Shown: positions 24,601 through 36,600 of the stretch, piece after piece
Position numbering within the stretch: the stretch's first letter is position 1
How the letters are laid out: the number at the start of each line of letters is the position of its first letter
Assembly: GCA_008921705.1 (NCBI GenBank)
Contig: VFFE01007488.1
Coordinates: forward strand, 2,027,237 to 2,091,236
Source: Burhinus oedicnemus
Lineage: Eukaryota > Chordata > Aves > Charadriiformes > Burhinidae
Length of the DNA: 64,000 bases
Direction of reading: 5' to 3'
Translations under genes and position numbers: made by a program
The notes under the pieces: model-generated
What the model was told of the DNA's origin: nothing
Seen by the model: only the letters and a program-made list of their open reading frames with translations
The model's database searches: none

Positions 24601-27600
24601 CACTTGTCAGGTGAATTACCTATTTATTTATTTACACACACACACCCTTCCCTTCACTTTGAACTGCTTATCTTGTCAGATAAATGATATAGTTTTAAGA
24701 CACAAAATAAATGCAAAACTACATCAGAAACTGTGTATGACCTATCTAAATAAAGTTAAATCCAGGAACATGAGTTCATTACAAAAGTAAATTAAGTACA
24801 ATTACGCATCCCAAGAATCCAGAGTCCTGCTAACAGCAGCAATGGGATATACTGATACAGTAGCAAATGACTACACACAATTCCACTGTTTCTAGCACCC
24901 ATCTCAAAATACGTTCCCCTTGATTTAAGCAACTGTGTGGAAAAAGTTCTCATTCTCTCTACTACTTTCCTTCTTTTTAGTACGTAAATTGTCTGTAGAA
25001 ATGACAGCAGTGCACAGCAGCACTCTGCAGAACCTGAAATCCAGTTAGGTTTTGGATACTTTCTTAAGATAGGACCATTATGGTCTGTCTTATGATAGCA
25101 AGTTACTTGTTTCACATTTCCACCTGCTTTGGCTCTATGTTCCTGTGAAAAGCTATGTGAAAAGCACTCTGAAGGTTTAACAAAACTGGCCTCTAAGATA
25201 TTCAGCAAAGTGTCCAAAGTGTGTACCACATACTTAAAGTCTTATCAGCGTACCAATTTTCAGATCAAGCGCTGATCATCTTCAAATGCCTCATAGAAGA
25301 CAGCATTAAAGAGAAAGCAGACTGTAGCTTAGGGACAGCCCTCGCTACTCTCTGGTCAGAAGTAAAATCATTGGTGCAACAGCATGAGTAAAATCATCAG
25401 TAGAACAGTATAATACTTGCTCTTCTCCAAGATGAAATGATATATCTAAGTTGTAAGAAACATCAGAAATGAAACTTCTAAAAAAGAATATGGTTACTGT
25501 ATTTTGTAACAGTACTCAAGCTAAATCTTGCTCTTTCAATGAAAAACAAAGCCTTTTTCCCTTTAATACTACATTATTAAAACAGAAAGCAGATGTCACT
25601 TACCACTTAGTGTTTTTGACCGTATAGGAGGCAATCCCTTTTTCTGACGTTCTTTTTCCCTTTCCCTAGCCCTTCTTTCACTGGAATATGACCGAGATGA
25701 CTTTCTTTTCCTTTCTCTTGATCTTGAGCGTGAACGTTTTCTGTGTTTACGCTTACGAGAACCAGACCGTGATCTAGACCTTCGTTTTCTTGGTGACCTA
25801 CAAAATACTTAATTTCAGTATGCTGAGTTAAAAAAAATAAATCTAATTTAGTTGTCTTTTAGCTACAAACTTTAAGCATGATACAGACATTTCCATTATA
25901 TTCACTCCAACTGCTTCAGGAAATAGAGAAATAGAACATACACCTTGAGCTTAAGACAAAACAAAACACACTCAAAGCGTTCCATAACAGTATCTATTTT
26001 TCTAGCATACAAAACCTGTGCAGCTACTTAGTGTTAGCAATTTTTGTTACATGAACAGGTCTTAAAAATTTGAAGTAAACCACAGATATGCAAAATGAAC
26101 TGTCATACAGAAAATCTGCATCTAAGACACAAATATTAAATAAACACTTTTTTTTTTCATTGCTAAAAACTGCTCATGACAATTTTGGAAAATACAGACT
26201 TGAGAATGATAATCACAAATCGCAACTTTGTTTCAGAAAACCTTCATTTACTTAATACAAGTTAATTATGAAACCTTGAACGAGATCTTGAACGAGTTCT
26301 TGATCTTGAACGAACAGCCGATTTCTTTTCTTCTTGTTCAAAAATCTCTTCTTCAGCAACATCCTGTCCTTCATCTATATCCATGTCCTGAGGTCAGACA
26401 TAACGGATGTTCAATAACATTTAATAAATACACTCACAATATATATGACTATATGAAAGCATACATCCACATTACTCATTTTTAAATCATCTTAGTATGC
26501 GTTTTCCCTTCAACCTCTGTAATCAAATTTAAAACAGTTTTACCTGTTGTTGAATATCCATTGACTCATCTACATTTGTCTCCACTTCTAAAAACTGCTG
26601 TTGACTACTCCCTTGTGATGGTGACGCAGAGTGCTCTGAACCAAAATTTCCTTCTTGATTCTCCTCAGGGCTTGCCTAAATAACAAATAATAGTATATCA
26701 TAAAAAGCCTCATAATTCAAAATGCTTACCGCATCAAAATGTAATACTACATGAAACAATTGTTCAAATATCTAAGAAAAACTATGTATCATGTTTCTCT
26801 TATCTTCCCACTTTCCATTAACATGAAAGCCGAACTGGATGTTACTCAATTCCATTCCTTTTTTTGTATCATCCTTAAATAAAAAAGTTTGAAATAATTA
26901 ATATTCCTGACTATAAAAAAATTACTACCTATTTGCTGAATCAAAAAACCAAAGTACACTATTTGTTGCTTAATTTGGCTGGCTTCAAAACAAAAACTGT
27001 CAGGTCAAACAATAGGGATGGTAGCCACATGTGCAGTGACACTGAAAGATACCCATTGGTCACCTATGCACATGCATTAATAAATTTTATTTTGTTATTA
27101 ATATAATGAAAATATTTGCAATACCAATTGAACTAGTTTTAAAAATTACATTTAACTCTAAACTTTCTTATAGTGCATGCTTTAAGACAAGTAATTACTA
27201 CAAGGTAAGAGAGGGTGTTGCGTCATTCATGTCGGCATGTCAGTTACAACAGACCTAACAAAACAAGCAGTTCGGAAAAAAACACCAAAATTTAAAAATG
27301 TAAACTACTAAATGTACTGCTGATTTGCTAGAGAAAAAACTGTAACAGCCTGTACACTGGAGTGAAAGTACAGATTTGGAATAAATATCTGTAAGATATG
27401 AAAGAAATTCAAGAAATACAGGAAATGCAATGAAAATACTCAGAAATGCTATCAAGAACAACTTTAATTTTAAACCTATAATCCAATATGGCAGGTAAAT
27501 ATTTCAATGTTTCTCATTACATTTTCACTTTAATTAAACAAATGCTAGGTATTCTATCTGCCAGGAGAATGGCAGAAAGTTAGCAGAATGACATGTGGTG

Positions 27601-30600
27601 CCAAGGTTTTTTTGTTTTATCTTCATATTTTTAAGCAGCTTATAATGACAGTTTGCAGAAAAATAAAAAATTCTACTATAATTCAGTTAATGCATTTGCC
27701 TTCTAACATGATGTGTTTTGTCACATTTTTCTTATATTTAATTATTCTTCAAGACGCTGTTTCTTGGTATCAATTCCTACATTTCTTGTTGCGCCTTCTG
27801 TTTCTGTCTTCTATCCTCTCCTCCTCTCCCTCTGCTCCTAATCAGGTGTTGTTCTGGTTTCAGCCAGGCTAGAGTTAATTTTCCTTCTAGTGGCTGCTGT
27901 GTTTCAGATTTGGTATGAAAGGAATGTCAATAATGCATATTGTTTCAGTTGTTGCCAGGTGATGTTTGTATTAGTCAAGGACTTTTTTCAGCTTCCAATA
28001 GAAGCTGAGAAGGAGCATAGACAGAATAAGCTGGCCAAGGGAACATTCCATACCATGGACATCATGCTCAGTATAGAAATGGGGGTTGGCCGGTGGGTGG
28101 GAATGTGTGATGACTGCTTGGGATGGGCTGCGAAACCAATTCACCAAGTGCCGAGAGTGACTTGTGTTGTACTACTTCTTCTTGTATATTCTTTTGCCAT
28201 TATTATTATTGTTATCTTCCTCTTCTGTTACTGTTCTATTAAACTGTCTTTATTTCAACCCACGAGGTCCACAACAGATGCTTAGTAATTTTGTTTTGTT
28301 TTATCTTTCCTTTTCTTTCTCTTAATCTTTCTCACTGATCCTTAAACATGGAATTAAAGAAAATCTTGCTCATAACACACTGCAGTCATTACTCAGTAGT
28401 TCCAGCAGAAGTTTGTATCTTTCAGCTGTTATCAAGGTGAAAATAAAACTTCCTCTCCATACTGATTAGACAAGAAGCTGAGCAGACCTGAAGAAAAACA
28501 ACTTCTAGACTTGGAACAGAAGATCAGATAATAAGGGGTGAGTCATATGAACATTCTACCCATAAATGTACTGTAACTTGATTTCATAGATGAAATTAAA
28601 CTCTAATTCTGCTTATTTTACAATAAGGTAGACATTCAGCATTTTTATTTTCAAATTAGATATTTACTTTTAGATAGGTCACATCAAAAGCTCCTAAAAT
28701 AGATGCACTCTTCAAAGTTATGTTCCTTTACAACATCTTTTAGTGTTTAAAGCCAGACATTGCTGGATATCCACCAACATCAAAAACTATTTAGTCTTTA
28801 GCTATGTTGTACAAACTTTCTCAGTTACTGCACTTAAATGAGAAAAGAAAATAACACATAGTAAAATAAAGCAGTAAAATAAGGAAATAAGATCTAGCAA
28901 AAATTAAATTACTATTTTTCTAAACAATTGAAAACCCGAAGTCACAAATTCAAAACTCAAATGATGTGCTTGATTGAAAGCTGAGTAACTATACCTTTGC
29001 ACAGGTTAAACTAAAATCCCCAATAGATGTTTGTTAGGTTTGTGGTCCCTTAGATTTTCATTCAACCTAAGATTTCTATTTTACTGTTAAACTAAATCCA
29101 AGTACTTCACAGAAAGTCCACTTCATATCTGTTCAGTATCAAGACAGAATAAACTTTTGGGTTTTTTTTATATGGGATCCGGAATTGGGATCAGGAGGGG
29201 AAAAGAGCAGCTAAATACTGACAACTAACTTCAGAAGAAATAAGCCAATTTACTTCAACGTAGAGTAGACAGGACCCAATTTACATAATTAAGAAGGAAT
29301 CTTGGGATGTCTCGAGCATCAGTTCTGAATTAATCACTTCTCAGGAAATACATGACTCTATTCTTTAGCTCAGATTCTTCAACAGAATGAGACACTTATT
29401 AGCCAAGACTTAAAGCTTGATAGGGGAAAGTAAAGTTATCTGCAATCTCCACTCAATCCTCTTGATGGTTCTGCAGCAGCAGCTTGGACGCTGCTCTCCC
29501 TTCACAGACAGAAGCATAATCACTTCAGTGCTCACCTTCTTTCTGACTGCAGGGAAAAAGCTTTTTTCCCCCCGTATAAAAAGCTGAACAACCAAAGCAC
29601 CGTCAGTCTGTAGCTCAGCTAAAAGTTATTCTTTCCAAAGAGAAGCAAAATGTACACCCCACACATTTGGTTGGTTTTTTTTTTCCCTGAATGGAGAACA
29701 TAATTATTACAACAGCCACAAGATGGAGTTCTTACCTTTTGAGGCTGCTGTTGCTCTAGAAGCTGTTGTCTGAGATGTTCTAAATTTTGTTGCTGTAGCT
29801 GTTCAGCTAGTTGGTGAAAAAGTGAGTTGTTCACAGATTCTGGTACTAAAGGCCTAAAATAAAATAATTTAATTAAAAAAAATATGACAGTTTTTCTCTT
29901 GGTTTAAACAGTTGGTAAATAGGTCTTCACAGCTGAGTTTCAAGTTTAACTAAAAATGTAAAATAATGAGAACAACGTGGATAGTTCCAACTTCTGTTAT
30001 CATCATTATCACATTAACACTATGAATATAACTAAGAAAGCAAAGAACGTGTTAACTTTAAGATGAAGTCAACAAAACTTCTGGCATACAGACTTAGATT
30101 AAATATTTTTTAAATTAGTATGTTTCATTAATTTAGTAGACTGTCTTTTCTCTTCCTACTGTTTTAGTATACTTATGCTCTGAAAGAAACAGTGTCAGGC
30201 AAATTTTAGCATTTTCCATAACAAACATAGCTTGATCTTACAGCTGGGAAGTGGGAGTTTCCTTTTTAGGCTCTTCATTTTGTTCAGATTCTTCCCCAAA
30301 GTCAAACCTGTCCATCAGCTTCTAGGAGAAAGCAAAATAAGCATTACTGAGTACTCGCTGTGTGTCCCTTTATGTATATTTACTTTTCAAAAGAAAAATG
30401 CTCTTATTTTTCAACTTTAAAAAAAAAGTTTGGCAAATAAACTGAATAGAAAATTAAATGTCATACTGCTATTGCTACCAAACTCTTGGATGCATCAATA
30501 ATAAGTTTTGTCCATGGCTTTGTTGAGCTCTGGCTGCTGTTACAAGCACAACTACATGTTCTCAACCACCCTGATACCGGTTGGAGGGACAACATACCAA

Positions 30601-33600
30601 GGCACAAGCATATCAGGAGATTCCTGGAATGTGTTGATGACAATTTCCTTCTCCAAGTGATAGATGAGCCAACAAGGAGAGGTGCTATGCTGGACCTTGT
30701 TCTCACCAACAAGGAGGGGCTGGTGGGGAATGTGAAGCTCAAGGGCAGCCTTGCCTACAGTGACCATGAAACAGTTGAGTTCAAGATCCTTAGGGCAGTT
30801 AGGAGGGTACAACAGCAAGCTCACTACCCTGGACTTCAGGAGAGCAGACTCTGGCCTCTTCAGGGATCTGCTTGGTAGGGTACCATGGGATAAAGCCCTG
30901 GAGGGAAGAGGGGCCTAAGAAAACTGCTTAATATTCAAGGATGACCTCTTCCAAGCTTAGGAGCAATGCATCCCAACAAAGAGGAAGTCGGGCAAAACCA
31001 CCAGGAGGCCTGCATGGATAAACAAGGAGATCCTGGACAAACTCAAACACAAAAAGGAAGACTACAGAGGGAGGAAGTAAGGACAGGTAGCCTGTGAGGA
31101 ATACAGAGAAGTTGTCCAAGCAGCTAGGAATCAGGTTAGGAAAGCTAAAGCTCAGACAGAATTAAATCTGGTCAGGGACATCAAGGGCAACCAGAAAAGC
31201 TTCTACAGATATGTCAGTGAAAAAAGAAAGATTAGGAAAAATGTGGGCCCTCTCCAGAAGGAAACAGGAGACCTGGTCAGCCGGGATATGGAGAAGGCTG
31301 AGGTACTCAACAAATTTTTTTGCCTCAGTCTTCACTGGCAAGTGCTCCAGCCACACCACCCAAGTCGCAGAAGGCAGAGGCAGGGACTGGGAAAATGAGG
31401 AACCGCCTGCTGTAGATCAGGTTCAAGACTATATAAGGAACCTGAAGGTGCACAAATCCATGGGACCTGATGAGATGCATCTGCAGGTCCTGAGGGAAGT
31501 GGTGGATTAAGTTGCTAAGCCACTATCCATCATATTTGAGAAGTCATGGCAGTCCAGTGAAGTTCGCACTGACTGGAAAAGGGGAAACATAACTGCCATT
31601 TTTAAGAAGGAAAGAAAGGAACACCCAGGAAACTACAGGCCAGTCAGTCTTATCTCTATGCCTGGCAAGATCACGGAGCATATCCTCCTGGAAACTATAT
31701 TAAGGCACACGGAAAATAAGGAGGTGACTGGTGACATCCAACATGGCTTCACTAAAGGCAAATCGTGTCTGACAAATTTAGTAGCCTTCTATGACGGGAT
31801 TACAGTGTTGGTGGATAACGGAAGAGCAATGGACATCATCTACCTGGACTTGTGCAAAGCATTTGACTCTGTCCCACACAACATCCTTGTCTCTAAATTG
31901 GAAAGACATGGATTTGACCGATGGACCACTCGGTGCATAAGCAATTGGCTGGATGGTCACACTCAGAGTTGCAGTCCACAGATAGATAGCCAAGTGGCAA
32001 CCAGTGACGAGTGGCATTCCTCAGGGGTCGGTATTGGAACTGGCGCTGTTTTAACACCTTTGTCAGTGACATGGACAGTGGGACTGAGTGCACCCTCAGC
32101 AAGTTTGCTGACAACACCAAGCTGTGTGGAGCGGTTGAAGGACTCAAGGGTGTTGGTAAGTTCAATATGAGCCAGCAACGTGGGCTTGCAGCCCAGAAAG
32201 CTGACTGCATCCTGGGCTGCATCAAAAGAAGCGTGGCCAGCAGGTCGAGAGAGATGATTCTCCCCCTCTACTCCGCTCTGGTGAGACCTCACCTGGAGTA
32301 CTGCATCCAGCTCTGGAACCCCAACATAAAAAGGACATGAACCTGTTGGAACAAGTCCAAAGGAGGGCCACAAAGAGGATGAGAGGGCTGCAGCACCTCT
32401 GCTATGAGGACAGGCTGAGAGAGTTGGGGTTGTTCAGCCTGAAGAAGGCTCAGGGGAGACCTTATAGCAACTTTCCAATACCTAAAGGGGGACTACAGGA
32501 AAGATGGGGAGGGACTCTTTATCAGGGAGTGTAGCGATAGGATGAAGGGTAATGGTTTTAAACTGGAAGAGGGTAGATTTAGATTAGATCTCAGGAAGAA
32601 ATTTTTCACTCTGAGGGTGGTGAGACACTGGAACAGGTTGCCCAGGGAAGCTGTGGATGCCCCATCCCTGGAGGTGTTTGAGGCCAGGTTGGATGGGGCT
32701 TTGAGCAACCTGGTCTAGTGGGAGGTGTCCCTGGCCATGGCAGGAGGGTTGGAACTAAATGATCTTTAAGGTCTCTTCCAACTCTAACAATTCTATGATT
32801 CTATGATTCTTTCCATAGTAAGTAACAGCTAGTTTGGAAAAAGGCTTAAATAAAGATTAATTTTATGTAACGGTACCTTTAATTAAAAGAAGTTACTACA
32901 AAGAGGCCAACTATTCAATCCTTTAGCAATCAGCAAACTGCTCTGCTCGTATCAAAAGAAGACCTATAGCTTGATTACTTCAAAAAGAATTACTGTATTT
33001 TCACACACGTCATTTAGACAACCTGAATTCCTTCAAATATACTGCTCCTTGACAGCAACTTCTCATATAGTCTGCAAAAATTAAAAGTAAGCAGTTATCA
33101 TATAAGAGGAATAAGCCTCCAAAGGGATAAAAAGAAAGGTATCTGACAGGGAAAAAGAAAAACTGGGATAAACTTCCTGTTTTATCTATAAAAATGTTTA
33201 TGCTGTAGCTCTGCTAAACTAAGAAAGTTTGGTCTATTTTTTTTTAACAATCCAGAAGCATTTCAGTAGCATTTTACTTTCTTTAAGACAAAACTAAAGA
33301 ATAAGCATGAAAAAATACAACAAACGTTATTTATCACTGAGACTGTCTTTTTTTGGTAACTATTTATTAACAGAGCAGTGCTAATAACCCATGTCCATGC
33401 ATCTTTACACCTTGGAAGTTTTCTGAAAAGCAGAGTTAATGCTGTAATACAAACCACCGTAACTTCTTCTCAAACCCTGGTCTCAGAATTAAAAACCAAG
33501 AGAATAAGAACATAGGGCAGTCATTTTGAAATACCAAGGCAAGATGTCTCCAGTAACAAGCCCATTTTCTTTCTCAGGATGCTCTATTTACTCTCAGTTA

Positions 33601-36600
33601 CTGGAGTCCAGGAAAAAGAACAAAGCATAAACTAAGAGACTGACCAATCAAGAATTTTTAGAACTATTTTCCCAATGAAATAATCTAATATATGAAAGCA
33701 GGACTGAATATAACTGAGAAAACACAGCAGAAACATAGCCCATCAAGCTTACGTGGAATGGGATGCTAAAATCCAGAATAACTTTCACCATATGTATCTA
33801 ATCCATTTAAAGCAAGGTGGCCATCGCATTTTTATTTTTTTGCATATTGTTAGAGTATGTTCAAGTAAAGCATTTGTAAAATGCCGCTGCTCTGAAAAAA
33901 CACATGCATTTTGGAAAAACAATCGGTCTTATCTTTAAAATATTATTAATCATCATGTATCTTCTATTATGACAAAGTAGAAAGGAAGATAGCAGAATAT
34001 GTACTATTTAATCATCTGAGAAAAGGAACGAATGGAAAGTAGTCAACAATTTATGACATGTAAAAAAGTTACTTAAACTGAGGCCAGAGAAAACCAAAGA
34101 ACTTCCAGCCAAGATATGCAAGTATGCATTATGATTTTTGTTTCAATCTGTTTTAAATAACACAGTAGATATTAAAGGGAAAAATCTGAACTGATACATC
34201 TTGATTTTTAAATAAATTCTAACAGAATACTCCTTACAATAAAGCAATAGAAATTAAAACAAATTAAATATTAGGATACCTGGATTAACCCACCACACAC
34301 ACACACACATAAAAGTATAGAACTTCCCGTGAATGCTACACCTGCTACTTTACCTAAGAAGAGAACATGTTCAGAAAAAGCAATGGGAATGATTAAAGAC
34401 ATGAAAAAAGCTTTTTATTCCAAAGGAAGCAAAATTCTTCTTAAGCATCAGGAAATCTTTAGAAATTAAAATAAAAGGAATAAGACATAATTATATAGAA
34501 AATGTTGATCAAAAAATCTTTCTTTACCATAACACAACGATAGGGTCTTGTAGCAAGATCACAAAACACGCACATTTGATGTTGACAAAAGAAAGGAATT
34601 TTTCACATAATGCACATTAATTTGAGCAACTTATTACCACAAGATACTATGGAGACTGAAGAGCTTGGAAATAAGGGATTGGATGAACTCACAAATTTAT
34701 TAAAAACAGATTTTTTTAAAAAAGAAGGATACTTATGTATTCATCAGAAATATTTTCCTGTGCTATTTACGTTTCATAGCCAATTCACCATCATTGTATC
34801 ATGGAATGAGAACTAAGCTTTACAGTTTTCTTTGGATCATGATGCTTACTGTTTATTTATCATAAAAGCTGTCTTTTTTTATGTCTGCCAACTCAGAAAA
34901 TCTGCCTTTTGGATGCTGCTTTCAACCATGTAAGTATTTCTGTACCCACATCATGGCCCCATCCTCCATTCTCTAAACTCCATCCCAAGTCCGTTCAGTT
35001 TCTTCTACAGAAACTATGCAATCTTTCTAATTATTGCTTTCAGGAATTGCTAGATTCTCTAATTTTGCTGCTGCAGCTTTTTTAAGATGTTTAGGATTGG
35101 TCACTGTACCTCAGGTAAGAATACTTCAATTTCCACTAGATGACAGCATCTCTTCTGCCGCATTCTTCATAAATCTTAGATCACAGGACAGTCCAGGTTC
35201 AAAGAGACCTCAACAGGTCTCAGTCCAACTTTCTTCTCACAGCAAGCTTAGCCGTGAGCTCAGGTCAGGTTACTCAGGGCTTTACACAGTTGAGCTCTTG
35301 GAAACATCTTCATTTCCAACAACCGAGACTGCACAATCTTTCCCAGCAACCTATCCCAGTTCTTGATGGTCCTCATGGGAAAAAAAGGTTTTCCTTACAC
35401 CCACTCCAAACCCTTTTGTTTCAATTTCCATCTGTTGTCTATAATCCTACCACTATGCTGTGCTGTGAAGAGCCTGGCTTCATCTTCTTGCTCACGTTCC
35501 TGTAGGTGCCAGGGGGCTGCCGTTAAATCTCCCCCAAAGCTGCTCTGCCCCAGGCTGAGCCATCTCCAGTCCCTCAGAGGGTGAGTGCTCCAGCTCTGAC
35601 CATTTTGGTGGTTCTCCACTAAACTTAGTCCAGTTTGTCAATGTCTTTCCTGTACAGGGGTGGGAGTGGCAAAACTGGATGTGATACTCTAGATGCAGTC
35701 TAGAGTAGATGGGATGTCTAGATGGGACGATCATTTCCATCTATCACCTGGCTATACTCATGTTCACATAGCCCAGGATATTGTTGGCCCTCTTTGCTGC
35801 CAGGGCACTCTGCTGGCTCGTGCTCTGTTGGTGCAAGTATACTTGTCAACCACTTATTTTCTTACAAAGACTAGAACCCCAGAGATTTAGCAACTGTATG
35901 TCTGGTACCAAACAAAGGCTGTTAACAGTCTAGTGTTGCTGTTCATTGTGCTGACACTTTGGTTTTTGATATTTCTATCTCTAACACTATCATCATCTGC
36001 AATTGAGGCATTTTGTGTTAAATATAAAACTATTTCAAGCTCTCTAAAATGCATACAAAAATTGTAGAACTTCAGAGCATCCTGGAAGGTCACTAACAAA
36101 GATCCAATTTGTTGTCAGGAAGTAAAGCATTCCCAAAACTTTTCCTCTGAAAAAATCTGGTTTATAATTTTTATTTTATTTGTGCATGCTATTTGGACTT
36201 TGTTACTAGTTACTCTGAAGCAGCTCCAGTCTGGCCCTGTCAACTGAGTACTCAGTAGCAGTTCCAGCATATCTTTTGCTTCAGCTTAATCCAAATGAAG
36301 CTACTTTATGCATTTAAGATTGCTCTGCAATGTGAAATGATGTGTGGTACACGTAAATAATCTAAAGTTTCACCTCAAAAGCATGCTCCTGATTCAAACT
36401 AAAAAACTGATGTAGACCCTTCCTATAAAAGTCAATATTGCCTTTTTAATGTTTTGTTTATTAAGGCTGTCATGTCCAGTAAAAAAATTATACAATTAAT
36501 TGTATAATAAAAGTAAAGAGTCTAATAAATAGAAATATATCATTATGACTCATGGTCTTCAGCTATGGAGAAGTGGGATTCAGGTGGGAGATTATATTAG

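Noticed and set aside
27588..28285. Plus-strand frames of 94 and 131 codons
   Set aside because: They run into or through the ERVL-like LTR, which is non-coding; the apparent protein has no retroviral motif.
31778..32373. Minus-strand frames of 79-136 codons across the CR1
   Set aside because: Antisense readings of a LINE whose real coding strand is plus.
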